Part shown: positions 1 to 9,117 of the stretch, piece by piece
How the letters are laid out: the number at the start of each line of letters is the position of its first letter
Position numbering within the stretch: position 1 is the first letter of the stretch
Origin: Flectonema sp. DT1601
Taxonomy: Eukaryota; Euglenozoa; Diplonemea; Diplonemida; Diplonemidae
Length of the DNA: 64,000 bases
Direction of reading: 5' to 3'
Assembly (NCBI GenBank): GCA_964019425.1
Contig: OZ025837.1
Span: 367,001-431,000, forward strand
The notes under the pieces: model-generated
Seen by the model: the letters and a program-made list of their open reading frames with translations, nothing else
The model's database searches: none
What the model was told of the DNA's origin: nothing
Position numbers and translations under genes: made by a program

Positions 1-146
1 GCAAAACCTGTTTTGAGAAGGAAGCCGTGACAAAAAAAAAAAACCACACGAGGCAAGACAACAAAGACTGCTACAGAACATCGCCCGTGCAATGCGGGAA
101 CACCGTAAACGTACGTAACCAGCAGCGTACGGCGCCCGAGAAGGAG
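1..146 (-). repeat. Truncated U module at left edge
   Basis: This is an internal piece of the module found upstream of BTB genes (full copies e.g. 17747-18327). It starts within the module and ends at the GGCGCCCGAGAAGG stretch, fused to the 3' flank of BTB-1. Confidence 0.8.
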
Positions 147-229
147 TAGGAATCCTGTTCAGAGACTTCACTTCAGTTAATCAAATGAACGTTAGCTTGT
201 AACTCAACAGGGATAGACACCTCATAAGA

Positions 230-412
230 TTACCAACAACCACGATGACAATTACATCCACATCGCGGTATATTACACGGTATTTGCTGGGACACTAAAT
301 GATTACCAAAAGGATTCATAGAAATCTGTCTCCCAAAAGTATCTACAGGACCATACCCAACAGTAACAGGTTGCGGTGCAACATGAGAAAATAGAAAAAC
401 AGGATTGCGCAT
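230..412 (-). pseudogene. Detached C-terminal tail of BTB-1
   Basis: A 60-codon frame encodes the family tail: APQPVTVGYG, then PVDTFGRQ, ending in PRCGCNCHRGCW. It lies 16 nt beyond the stop of BTB-1 in a different frame, so it is not translated with that gene unless frameshifted. The nearly identical tail at 16607-16789 and intact tails in BTB-9 and BTB-11 show that it once belonged to the protein. It starts with its own ATG, so independent expression cannot be excluded but is unlikely. Confidence 0.65.
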
Positions 413-428
413 TTATTGAATTGCACAA

Positions 429-1337
429 TCATTCTTTTTCCCATCCCATTAGCACAATTGGAGCCTTTTGACTAAATCGTCTCGCTAACCAGATGTGTTC
501 ACCCGCTAAGCAGGATGACAGTTCTTTGTTATCAACCGCATCCCACAACAATGCTTTTGAAACCCCCTCTTGCGATAATTCCTGGAACACCACATTGCGA
601 GCTACTTCCTTCTGCTCATCATCTGTTAAGGATGCTTCAATACAGACCTCCTGCATAAGTGACAACAATTCATCCTCACTTGACAGGGATGGCACTACTC
701 TAGTTGAGAACAGTACACACACATCCTCAGCAGTAAACTCTTTGAAGGAAGAAATATTGTCTCTTGAAAGACAGTCGCCCCCCGCTAGAACTTCGTGACA
801 AACCTTGATGAGTAACTCGCTGTGTGTCTCCCGTGACAGTCTGAGTAGTCGACACACATCACTGTCTTCGATTTGATGAGACACATGCTCAGAAATATCA
901 TTTAATAGTGATCTATACGTGATGTTGAGGTCCAGTATTTGTCTTCCAGTTGTAACCATTTTCTTGATCAAATCCAACAGATGATTTCTAATTCCTGCTA
1001 TCTGTAAGTAGCAAACAAGTCGGTAAAGGTTTTCAAGCTGTTTTACATCGAGAGCAACGTCTACTTGTGCTCCATATATCCAACGGACTACAAATAGGAA
1101 GTCATTCTGAGATACGAAATCAAGGTCAATAATTATATGTTTCGACGCGGACTCTTCAAAATCACTCAAAGCAGAACTAAAATATTTCGAGGCAGCTTCC
1201 ACCATCATTCGATGCAACGCATAGTCAGTTCCATTAAAGGTTACCTTCAGATCTGATGTTCTCGTATCGTTGATTGAATCTGACCGATCGATACTACGGA
1301 CGGCTACTTTCGTTTTTTTGGTTTTATTTGATAACAT
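429..1337 (-). CDS. BTB/POZ-domain protein, array copy BTB-1
   Basis: 302 aa. A BTB/POZ fold is visible at residues about 27-121: SDLKVTFNGTDYALHR, the KYFSSAL helix, then RWIYGAQVDV and YRLVCYLQ. A helical C-terminal region follows with the near-invariant family block SLSSEDELLSLMQEV. BTB proteins commonly act as dimeric adaptors, often for cullin-3 ubiquitin ligases; that role is family knowledge and is not shown here. The start MLSNKTKK aligns with MSSN starts of the paralogues and lies at the border of the upstream U module. The C-terminus is shortened: the conserved Cys tail lies just downstream in another frame (230-412). Confidence 0.85.
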   Translation of the reverse strand: MLSNKTKKTKVAVRSIDRSDSINDTRTSDLKVTFNGTDYALHRMMVEAASKYFSSALSDFEESASKHIIIDLDFVSQNDFLFVVRWIYGAQVDVALDVKQLENLYRLVCYLQIAGIRNHLLDLIKKMVTTGRQILDLNITYRSLLNDISEHVSHQIEDSDVCRLLRLSRETHSELLIKVCHEVLAGGDCLSRDNISSFKEFTAEDVCVLFSTRVVPSLSSEDELLSLMQEVCIEASLTDDEQKEVARNVVFQELSQEGVSKALLWDAVDNKELSSCLAGEHIWLARRFSQKAPIVLMGWEKE

Positions 1338-1690
1338 TTCTCAAAATACGTCAAAACTTTAGAAAAGAATAAATAATATTAATTAACCGAGTTAATGAAC
1401 TGCACCTGTTGTGGAATTAAATCAAATCATAACAACACTTTTAAAGGTATCAAGAATAATAGTATCTAAGATAAGAAGGTGTAATTTATTAAAAGAGCGG
1501 ATCAGAGTTAACAGCAGAGAAGATCATGGTTGCGATGGCCTTCACTTTCTCGCTTTTCCTTTTTGGATTAGAGCAAAACCTGTTTTGAGAAGGAAGGCGT
1601 GACAAAAAAACAAACCACACAAGGCAAGACAACAAAGACTGCTACAGAACATCGCCCGTGCAATGCGGGAACACCGTAAACGTACGCTGC
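1338..1690 (-). repeat. U module upstream of BTB-1 (truncated)
   Basis: This copy is about 90% or more identical to the 5' flanks of the other BTB genes. It begins at the BTB start codon, includes the AT-rich AATAAATAATATTAATTAAC segment and ends at the GAACACCGTAAACGTACG stretch, where unrelated sequence begins. As the immediate 5' flank of each gene it probably carries the promoter and 5' UTR (inference). The following 110 bases (1691-1801) show nothing recognisable. Confidence 0.8.
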
Positions 1691-1801
1691 TGGCTATTTT
1701 AAACGAATTTAAACGAATAGCTGGTTCAAGTGGTTATGAGTTTTTTTTCAAAACACGATTTAGTTCCATCTCCCCCCTCACCCAAGTTTCCACCTCTTTT
1801 T

Positions 1802-4039
1802 TTAAGTATTTTTCTTGTCAACAACCTTCTTGTTTCCTAAGAAATACGCAACGGCTATAATTGGTACCAAAGCAAACCATCCCCAAGCTGAAGGGTAGCG
1901 ATGCTCTCGCGTATTAACAGTTTTTGATTGTGTTGGAGATGTATACAGAACAGGAGAAAGCAGCTGACATGAATTGTGATCTGAAAATTCCGATGACCAA
2001 GACGCTCCGTTATTAGAAAATATTATTGAAAATGGAAGAACAGATGGGAAACTGTCTTTGATGTTTTTAACGCGAGGCTTACTCTGAGAAATAGTTATAC
2101 GAAGTACTGAATTCACTCCAAATGAAGCAGGTAATTGAAAGGAGATCTTTTCCAACGATGCAACTCTATCGTTGAAGAAGTCATGAGTCTTTGAGTTTAG
2201 TTCATCACCGACAATCATTCTAATGTATACATTAACATCTTGTATGATAGACACGGGATAAGGATCGTTCCATGAGATTGTTAGAGCAGCTTCACTGTTT
2301 TGTTTGATTTCCAGAGGCTGAAAACATAAATTAGTTTCAACTCGTGGTTTCTCACTACTCTGATAGAATAGAACATTCTGAAATAAGTTTTTTAGAACTG
2401 GATGACCATAACCTTGAAATGGGTCTACAGTTGGTTTTGATGAAAGTTTTTTCCAATCACCTTCCCCAGTTAAGTCAACAAACCCACGCAACTTTGTCGC
2501 ACAGTGAACAAGAGATCCTCTCACCATGGCAGATGAGATATATTGTAATGTGGTATCAGTGCTCATTACTGTTAGTTTTCTTTTTAAAAACGCTTCTCGG
2601 ATAAGTAATGCCGCACCTGCAATCAAAGCAGTTGCCGGAGAAGAACCAGTATGAGGAACCAATCCATTAGTTGTGTTTGCCTTCGGTAATAAGATGAATT
2701 CTCCTGGAGCAACAACATCTGGTTTTGTTCTCAAATTATTTTTTGTTTTTTCTCGAGATCCCCTTCCAGACATTGTCAGCAGATTTTGAGGCGACCAATA
2801 TTCATCAAACTGTTCTTCTTCTGACATGAAAGGACCAGAAACAATACAATGCTCACCCTTAAGAAGTTTATTTATGATGTTTTCTCCTTTGTTTTTTGAG
2901 ATTAAAACTGACGGTTTGTAAACCTTCACATCTGAATCCAAACACTCCATTGGACCATCAATTCTATTATTGTCGTTAACGATAATGACTAAGTTGGTAG
3001 TAGGTTCAGTGTTCAGTACTTTTTCTGTAAACGTACAAATACCACGTCTCGCAATCGACACCGAAGTTGGATTTTTTATTTTCATGAGCATTCCTAATTT
3101 TTTACATCCCTGAACACCTCCAGAGTGAATCGATATTTCTGAATTTCGAACGATGTTAACAATTGGATTCGACGCAAACTGAGCCCTGACCGCTACAATC
3201 CTCTCAGCCTCATCATCACCACATTGAACTTTAATATACTGACTAGGATAACCAATTACTTCTCTGGTTTCACGGATAGCTTGGATACCTCCAACAGTAA
3301 GAGTGTTCTTAGCAATGTGTGGATGACACACTGAACTGTAACTGCAAGATAGGGATTCACGACTTGAGTTTCCACATAATTTTATTGCGTTGTTTCCTGC
3401 TGCTCCGACCAGGATAGCATCAGGATTCTTGTATGAAAATAGATTCATTTGAGATACTAATTTCATAGGATCACCTCCACAGAATGCCATTACAAAAGAA
3501 CGAGTTCCCACATCGTACATTTCTGCTAAGTAATGATGAAGATTGACAGGAAGATCGAATGCTTGATTTTTTGATGTTCCGAAAACAGCAATCTTACTGA
3601 GTGGAGCCATGCCATAGTAGTCACTCTGTTCTATTGGAGGTGATCTCGAACCTCCTGGATTTAGTGTAAGTCCGCTACCGCAGTATCCTCCTGCTGCTGC
3701 TCCAGCCATAGATGAACCGTGACAATTCTCTTTAGTGTCGTTGTGATGAAGATCTTGATACCTATTGTTGTAATATGATAGCTTCTTGTGATCAACGACT
3801 TTTCCATTAGTTTTTATTATTTTATCATCGTCATTAAAAGCGCAGTGTAGGTAGTCAATACCTGTGTCGATTACCCCTACTGTTTCACCAGCTCCCTTCA
3901 ATCCCATGTCATGTAACGAGTTGCTTCCAATACTGGAACCACTCTGCAAGTAAGGCAGCGCATATCGTAAACCCACAGTGTAATCACATAGTAATATCGA
4001 GGTAAGCAGCTTCAAAAGTACTAACATGAAGGTAGCCAA
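1802..4039 (-). CDS. Subtilisin-like serine protease with PA-like insert and C-terminal TM
   Basis: 745 aa. A hydrophobic N-terminus (about 1-23) looks like a signal peptide. The S8 catalytic triad is present: Asp58 in VGVIDTGID, His107 in CHGSSMAG and Ser467 in HTGSSPATALIAG, with oxyanion Asn216 in AAGNNA. A protease-associated-like insert lies at about 330-400 (RRGICTF, VIIVNDNN). One membrane span is predicted near 718-735 (WFALVPIIAVAYFLG) with a short basic tail, so it is probably a type I membrane-anchored or secretory-pathway protease. There is no obvious I9 propeptide. The spacing of the triad and the PA insert recall the protease half of Dictyostelium Tag proteins, but no ABC transporter part follows. 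It is single copy inside a repeated array, so it was present before the expansion or was carried in by a duplication border. Confidence 0.85.
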   Translation of the reverse strand: MATFMLVLLKLLTSILLCDYTVGLRYALPYLQSGSSIGSNSLHDMGLKGAGETVGVIDTGIDYLHCAFNDDDKIIKTNGKVVDHKKLSYYNNRYQDLHHNDTKENCHGSSMAGAAAGGYCGSGLTLNPGGSRSPPIEQSDYYGMAPLSKIAVFGTSKNQAFDLPVNLHHYLAEMYDVGTRSFVMAFCGGDPMKLVSQMNLFSYKNPDAILVGAAGNNAIKLCGNSSRESLSCSYSSVCHPHIAKNTLTVGGIQAIRETREVIGYPSQYIKVQCGDDEAERIVAVRAQFASNPIVNIVRNSEISIHSGGVQGCKKLGMLMKIKNPTSVSIARRGICTFTEKVLNTEPTTNLVIIVNDNNRIDGPMECLDSDVKVYKPSVLISKNKGENIINKLLKGEHCIVSGPFMSEEEQFDEYWSPQNLLTMSGRGSREKTKNNLRTKPDVVAPGEFILLPKANTTNGLVPHTGSSPATALIAGAALLIREAFLKRKLTVMSTDTTLQYISSAMVRGSLVHCATKLRGFVDLTGEGDWKKLSSKPTVDPFQGYGHPVLKNLFQNVLFYQSSEKPRVETNLCFQPLEIKQNSEAALTISWNDPYPVSIIQDVNVYIRMIVGDELNSKTHDFFNDRVASLEKISFQLPASFGVNSVLRITISQSKPRVKNIKDSFPSVLPFSIIFSNNGASWSSEFSDHNSCQLLSPVLYTSPTQSKTVNTREHRYPSAWGWFALVPIIAVAYFLGNKKVVDKKNT

Positions 4040-4245
4040 CCCAACCTTTATTTTTTATTTTTTTTTATTTTTTTTTTTAAAAAAATGAAAAGTGATCACA
4101 CGATAGAAACAAAACTAAAAAACAGTATAGTCAGGAATCAAGTAACCATCCGAACTTGGACAAATTCAAATGATATTAAATAGAACAACAGGAATAAAAC
4201 AAAAGGTGGTCGTACTCGACGTTTCTCTTGTCGTTTATTTTTAAC
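4040..4245. other. AT-rich 5' flank of the subtilisin gene
   Basis: On the coding strand this is A-rich directly upstream of the subtilisin ATG. No other element is recognised before the D module begins. Confidence 0.5.
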
Positions 4246-4625
4246 TTATCCCTCACGTGAAATCACTAATTTAGTAGTCGGTGTACCCGAAGTAGTTCTT
4301 CCTTCTTCTCGTTATTTTATGAAAACTGAAATAATAAAATATTTTGATACGTTCCGTGTAATTGTCTAAAGTACAAGTTGTCAGCAATCACCTTACTAAG
4401 TGATTGTCAACAAGAAGTAATCACAACAAGAGGCATTGTGTACAGGAGGTCCTGTCACATCTCAAACAGGAGTCGAATACTCCGATTGTTTAAATAAAAT
4501 AACAATTCAATCATGTGATTCTCATGTCAGACGATGTTGGAATCGTATCAAAATAACTCATCTGACTAACCTTTGATGGAGTTGTGAGACTTCACTTCAG
4601 TTAATCAAATGAACGTCCATAGGAT
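4246..4625. repeat. D module (3' flank of BTB-2)
   Basis: A unit of about 380 bp starting TTATCCCTCACGTGAAATC and ending near CAAATGAACG. Highly similar copies lie at 8539-8906, 25938-26330 and 32625-33000, in each case just downstream of a BTB gene or BTB tail. It contains the internal inverted motif CAATCACCTTACTAAGTGATTG. It is probably a 3' UTR or terminator-containing flank duplicated with the genes. Confidence 0.8.
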
Positions 4626-4723
4626 TACCAATCACCACAAGATGACAATGACATGCACATCGCAGTGAGTTACATGCTGGGACATTCTAATTATTCACAG
4701 GACGGGACATTAATTCTTTTAAA

Positions 4724-5956
4724 CTACTCATCAGAGCCAAATAAGCTATCGGAGTCTTCTAAAGCAGTAAATCGACGAGCACCATACCCAGCAGGAACTG
4801 GTTGAGGAGCACCATACCCAGCAGTAACAGGTTGAGGAGCACCATACCCGGCAGTAAAAGGTTGTGGAGCACCATACCCAGCAGGAACTGGTTGAGGAGC
4901 ACCATACCCGGCAGTAAAAGGTTGTGGAGCACCATACCCAGCAGGAACTGGTTGAGGAGCACCATACCCAGCAGTAAAAGGTTGAGGAGCACCATAACCA
5001 GCAATAACAGGTTGAGGAGCAACCTGAGGTTTTTTCAAAACAGGAGGAACTACAACAGGTCGAGTAAGTCGAGGAATTGAAGCCTTTTGACCAAATCGTC
5101 TCGCTGACCAGAACTGTTCACCTGCTAAGCAGGATGCCAGTGATTCGTTATCAATCGCATCCCATCTTATTGCTTTTGAAATTCCCCCTTTCGATAATTC
5201 CTGGATCATCACATTGCGAGCTACTTCCTTCTGCTCATCATCTGTTAAGGATGCTTCAATACAGACCTCCTGCATAAGTGACAACAATTCATCCTCACTT
5301 GACAGGGATTCCACTTCTTCAGCTGAGAACAGTACACACACATCCTCAGCAGTAAACTCTTTGAAGGAAGAAATATTGTTTTTTGAAAGACAGCCGCCCT
5401 CTTCTAGTTTCTCGTGACAAACCTTGATGAGTAACTCGCTGTGTGTCTCCCGTGACAGTCTGAGTAGTCGACACACATCACTGTCTTCGATTTGATGAGA
5501 CACATGCTCAGAAATATCATTTAATAGTGACCTACACGTGATGTTGTGGTCCAGTATTTGTTTTCCAGTTGTAACCATTTTCTTGATCAAATCCAACAGA
5601 TGATTTCTAATTTCCTCCGCCTGCAAGTAGCAAACAAGTCGGTAAATACTCTCAAGTTGTTTTACATCGAGAGCAACGTCTACTTGTGCTCCATACAGCC
5701 AGCGGATTACAAATAGGAAGTCATCCTGAGATACGAAATCAAGGTCAATAATTATATGTTTCGACACGGACTCTTTAAAATCACTCAAAGCAGAACTAAA
5801 ATATTTCGAGACAGCTTCCACCATCATTCGATGCAACGCATAGTCAGTTCCGTTAAAGGTTACCTTCAGATCTGATGTTCTCGTATCGTTGATTGAATCT
5901 GACCGATCGGTACTACAGATGGCTACTTTCGTTTTTTTAGTTACATTTGATGACAT
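4724..5956 (-). CDS. BTB/POZ protein BTB-2 with Pro/Gly-Tyr repeat tail
   Basis: 410 aa, the longest member of the family. The BTB domain is at about residues 27-121 (SDLKVTFNGTDYALHR, KYFSSALSDF, RWLYGAQVDV), followed by the family helical region with SLSSEDELLSLMQEV. The C-terminus carries eight 10-residue repeats of the form APQPVPAGYG and ends ARRFTALEDSDSLFGSDE. The same acidic ending is visible in decayed form behind BTB-3. It starts at MSSNVTKK next to a full U module and has a D module as its 3' flank. The repeat tail is probably disordered, and its high DNA identity suggests repeat-number turnover. Confidence 0.88.
   Translation of the reverse strand: MSSNVTKKTKVAICSTDRSDSINDTRTSDLKVTFNGTDYALHRMMVEAVSKYFSSALSDFKESVSKHIIIDLDFVSQDDFLFVIRWLYGAQVDVALDVKQLESIYRLVCYLQAEEIRNHLLDLIKKMVTTGKQILDHNITCRSLLNDISEHVSHQIEDSDVCRLLRLSRETHSELLIKVCHEKLEEGGCLSKNNISSFKEFTAEDVCVLFSAEEVESLSSEDELLSLMQEVCIEASLTDDEQKEVARNVMIQELSKGGISKAIRWDAIDNESLASCLAGEQFWSARRFGQKASIPRLTRPVVVPPVLKKPQVAPQPVIAGYGAPQPFTAGYGAPQPVPAGYGAPQPFTAGYGAPQPVPAGYGAPQPFTAGYGAPQPVTAGYGAPQPVPAGYGARRFTALEDSDSLFGSDE
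4780..5019 (-). repeat. Eight 30-bp in-frame tandem repeats
   Basis: Each unit encodes 10 residues, APQP(V/F)(P/T/I)AGYG, with alternating V and F variants. The alternation suggests a 60-bp higher-order unit that was amplified. Confidence 0.9.
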
Positions 5957-6535
5957 TTCTCAAAATCTGTCAAAAATTTAGAAAAGAATAAATAATATTA
6001 ATTAACCGAGTTAATGAACTGCACCTGTTGTGGAATTAAATCAAATCATAACAACACTTTTAAAGGTATCAAGAATAATAGTATTTAAGATAAGAAGGTG
6101 TAATTTATTAAAAGAGCGGATCAGAGTTGGCAGCAGAGAAGATCATGGTTGTGATGGCCTTCACTTTCTCGCTTTTCCTTTTTGGATTAGAGCAAAACTT
6201 GTTTTGAGAAGGAAGGCGTGACAAAAAAAGCAAACCACACGAGACAAGACAACAAAGACTGCTACAGAACATCGCCCGTGCAATGCGGGAACACCGTAAA
6301 CGTACGTAACCAGCAGCGTACGGCGCCCGAGAAGGGAAAGGGGAAAGGGAAAGGGAGGAAGGTGTTGTGTGTTGTGTATCTGAAAAAAAAGAGGCGAGAG
6401 GAAACAATTTGGCAAAAGAAAACGGTCGGTCCCAGAGGCGCGGCGCGGCGGCTCTCTAGCTTGAGCAGCCAGCCGCAAAAAGGAACAATAATAAAGATAA
6501 CAAAGGCCTCGGCAAGAAAACAATTTTCTTTTTTT
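5957..6535 (-). repeat. Full U module upstream of BTB-2
   Basis: Complete version. It runs from the BTB start through the AT-rich segment and the GGGAAAGGGGAAAGGG purine run to a GC-rich end (GGTCCCAGAGGCGCGGCGCG) and the GGCAAGAAAAC border. A second copy of its distal half follows at 6836-7190. Confidence 0.8.
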
Positions 6536-6540
6536 CCATA

Positions 6541-6780
6541 AGAACCGGCTTCCATCCCAGCGGTTTCCGGGTCGATCCATCCAGGCATGTTGTTGGCCAC
6601 CTGCCCGCCCCCGAGAGAGATCAACGTTCCGCTGCTCACCGTTGCCGCGCCGCTCGTGTCAGGCGTCCCGAACACGCACCAACAGGTGTCCTTCGGGTAC
6701 TGAGCCAGCGGCGCTTGCAGGGCAGGCGAGTCTTGAGCTTGCGCAGCTGCGACGAATGCAGAGAAAATATGGCCTTCATT
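6541..6780 (-). pseudogene. GC-rich gene fragment GC-a (N-terminal part)
   Basis: An open frame within 6541-6780 reads FVAAAQAQDSPALQ, then YPKDTCWCVFGTPDTSG and GTLISLGGGQVANN, ending MPGWIDPETAG. GC content and third-position GC are far above those of the BTB genes around it. The piece overlaps fragment GC-e (32060-32440) across the GTLISLGGG part, so both come from one source gene. The FVAAAQAQD stretch could be the end of a signal peptide. I do not recognise the family. Confidence 0.55.
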
Positions 6781-6835
6781 ATTGCTTTTTTTTTTTTTGT
6801 TTTTTTTGTTTTTTTTGCACGAAAGGGGGCTTAGA

Positions 6836-7190
6836 ACAAAACCTGTTTTGAGAAGGAAGGCGTGACAAAAAAAGCAAACCACACGAGGCAAGACAACAAA
6901 GACTGCTACAGAACATCGCCCGTGCAATGCGGGAACACACCGTAAACGTACGTAACCAGCAGCGTACGGCGCCCGAGAAGGGAAAGGGAAAGGGAGGAAG
7001 GTGTTGTGTGTTGTGTATCTGAAAAAAAAGAGGCGAGAGGAAACAATTTGGCAAAAGAAAACGGTCGGTCCCAGAGGCGCGGCGCGGCGGCTCTCTAGCT
7101 TGAGCAGCCAGCCGCAAAAAGGAACAATAATAAAGATAACAAAGGCCTCGGCAAGAAAACGATTTTCTGACATATTTTTTTTCTTTTTTT
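6836..7190 (-). repeat. Second partial copy of U-module distal half
   Basis: This repeats 6190-6535 with few changes, including the GCGGGAACA, purine-run and GCGCGGCGCG parts. It shows that fragment GC-a is sandwiched between two U pieces by a local duplication. Confidence 0.8.
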
Positions 7191-7215
7191 TTTTTTTCCA
7201 TCAGAACCGGCTTCC

Positions 7216-7450
7216 ATCCCACACACAGAGAAGACACCGCCACCGCCACCGCCACCCTTCAGTCGAAAGATAGATGCATGTCAAAACGGAGGTGAGGCGT
7301 TGCTTTTTTCCCCCTCGGTTCGCTGTTTCTTCTTTTGCTTTCCAGCCGCCGTGTGGGGGAAAAAGAAAAAAAAAGCAACTTGGAGCCTGCCGCGAACAAC
7401 ACAAAATAATTAAGAAAAGAGGTGAAAAGGCTTTGCGCCGCCAAGCAAAG
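7216..7450. repeat. V module, copy 1
   Basis: A segment of about 235 bp with a CCGCCACCGCCACC run and GATAGATGCATGTCAAAACG. It recurs at 34668-34905, again directly after a U module. Confidence 0.75.
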
Positions 7451-7864
7451 TCGCCTTTCTAACCCGCCAACCGAAAATGCATGCAGCAAACGCTCCCCCC
7501 GCTCCCCCCCGCTCTTCTGTGGGCCACGCAGCCAACACCAGGAAGACAAGAGGACCACAAGAACCGATCGAGGGGGAAAAGAAAGAAACGCGGAGAATAC
7601 CCTGGCAAGAGCTCGGTATCCACCCCCACGGAGGGCCAAAAATTGCCGACGAAGAAAAAGGACGGAATGGGTTTCAGCTCGCTTTTTCTCGGAAAGAACA
7701 AAGAAAAGAATGGCCCACGTGGTGTGGGGAAAACGAGTTGGAACTCGGAAAACACAACAACAAGAAAGTCCTTGTTGGTGCGCACGTGACAGGCAAAAAG
7801 GAAAAAAAAAGGTTGGTGGGTGTCGCGTCCCAGCCAAAAAAAAAAAAAAGGAAGCAGCAGAAGA
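7451..7864. other. GC- and purine-rich unique stretch without a supported gene
   Basis: It has long open frames on both strands because stop codons are rare in this composition. I see no recognisable motif in any of them, so I call no gene. It links the V module to GC-rich fragment GC-b. Confidence 0.4.
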
Positions 7865-8355
7865 AGAACAGGGGTGCCCGAATACCTGTTCTGTTGTTCG
7901 CGCCGCGCGTGTTCCCCATCATCCTACTGAAAGGCCGCCTCCGACAGAGCACAGTTGGTGCATCCCCCGCGGCCGCACAACGGAGGAACGCAAGGTCCCT
8001 GAAGCATCCTCGGGCACCAGTCGTCAACACACTGTCCGTAGATGATTCTGCACTGGTCGTATCCCGAGGTCTCGCACTTGTCAAGCGCGAGAGCCGAGCA
8101 GTCCACGCCGTCGCTGGCCAACGACGCGAACATCAGCCTCACGTTCGAATCCATGTCCACTCTCTCGAGGTGGTTTCGCGGAACCTGCTTCCTGAACGAC
8201 ATGAACTTGTGCTTGTCCTCCCCCGCGTCGCTGATGAACTTCGGGCCGCACTGCGAAGGAGTCCAACCCTCGGTCACCAGGTAGTCCCTGAAGTCCGCGT
8301 TCAGCCCGGCCTCGCATCCCGCACACTTGTAGATGTTGATGTAGATGTCGCACAT
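7865..8355 (-). pseudogene. GC-rich Cys-rich gene fragment GC-b (C-terminal part)
   Basis: The frame 7924-8355 encodes MCDIYINIYKCAGCEAGL, then GWTPSQCGPKFISDAGED, DGVDCSALALDKCET and CVDDWCPRMLQGPC, ending CTNCALSEAAFQ and a stop. Spaced cysteines suggest a secreted, disulfide-bonded protein. Third positions are overwhelmingly G or C, unlike every neighbour. Near-identical copies are at 23327-23789 and 25357-25755, and an overlapping N-proximal piece is at 32060-32440. All are joined at their right side to a BTB relic. It may still be a small expressed gene, but repeated truncation makes captured fragments more likely. Confidence 0.6.
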
Positions 8356-8364
8356 CTTCTCATT

Positions 8365-8906
8365 ATTCTAACTGCGAACAGTACACAAACATCTTCAGCA
8401 CTAAACTCTGATGGTACCGTCTTCTTGAATAGTTACATTCATGTGTTATGGTCGTACTTGATGTTATCTTAATTACGTAAACAAAGAAGTCTTTCAAATA
8501 ACACAATCACTGAAGTGTTTTCAACTTACACAGTCGCTATTATCCCTCACGTGAAATCACTAATTTAGTAGTCGGTGTACCCGAAGTAGTTCTTCCTTCT
8601 TCTCGTCATTTTAATAATAAAATATATTGATACGTTCCGTGGAATTGTCTAAAGTACAAGTTGTCAGCAATCACCTTACTAAGTGATTGTCAACAAGAAG
8701 TAATCACAACAAGAGGCATTGTGTACAGGAGGTCCTGTCACATCTCAAACAGGAGTCGAATACTCCGATTGTTTAAATAAAATAACAATTCAATCATGTG
8801 ATTCTCATGTCAGACGATGTTGGAATCGTATCAAAATAACTCATCTGACTAACCTTTGATGGAGTTGTGAGACTTCACTTCAGTTAATCAAATGAACGTC
8901 CATAGG
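8365..8906 (-). repeat. RD module (BTB relic + R + D), 3' flank of BTB-3
   Basis: It begins with a diverged BTB scrap on the minus strand (FSAEDVCVLFA) at about 8370-8412. An R segment ending TTTTCAACTTACACAGTCGC follows, then a full D module. The same order recurs at 25809-26330 (front truncated) and 32444-33050. R alone occurs at 23794-23975 and 37506-37645. Confidence 0.75.
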
Positions 8907-9117
8907 ATACCACAAGATGACAATTACATGCACATCGCAGTGAGTTACATGCTGGGACACTAATTCTTTTAAATAATTATTCACAGGACGGGACATTAAT
9001 TCTTTTAAATTACTCATCAATAATCATAAGAGCTATCGGAGTCATAAAAACCAGTAAATCGACGAGCACCATACCCAACAGCAGGTTGAAGAGCAACAGG
9101 TTTTTTCAAAATAGAAA

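Noticed and set aside
493-798. Plus-strand frames opposite BTB genes (CSPAKQDASSLLS..., repeated in all copies)
   Set aside because: Antisense shadows of the BTB coding frames.
1411-1602. Plus-strand 63-codon frame (MELNQIITTLLKVSRIIV...) repeated in every long U module
   Set aside because: Its conservation follows from DNA-level conservation of the U module. Changes between copies show no preference for silent sites, and it lacks any motif. It is antisense to the likely 5' UTR of the BTB genes.
4770-5020. CRISPR-like array in BTB-2
   Set aside because: The units are contiguous in-frame coding repeats without unique spacers, and the DNA is eukaryotic.
6262-7173. 303-codon minus-strand frame through two U copies
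   Set aside because: It joins U-module repeats and fragment GC-a without a consistent protein. The length is due to low stop density in purine/GC-rich repeats.
7477-8472. 331-codon plus-strand frame
   Set aside because: It runs antisense through GC-rich fragment GC-b and a composition-biased stretch. The minus-strand frame has the coherent Cys-rich protein and is the one repeated with amino-acid conservation.
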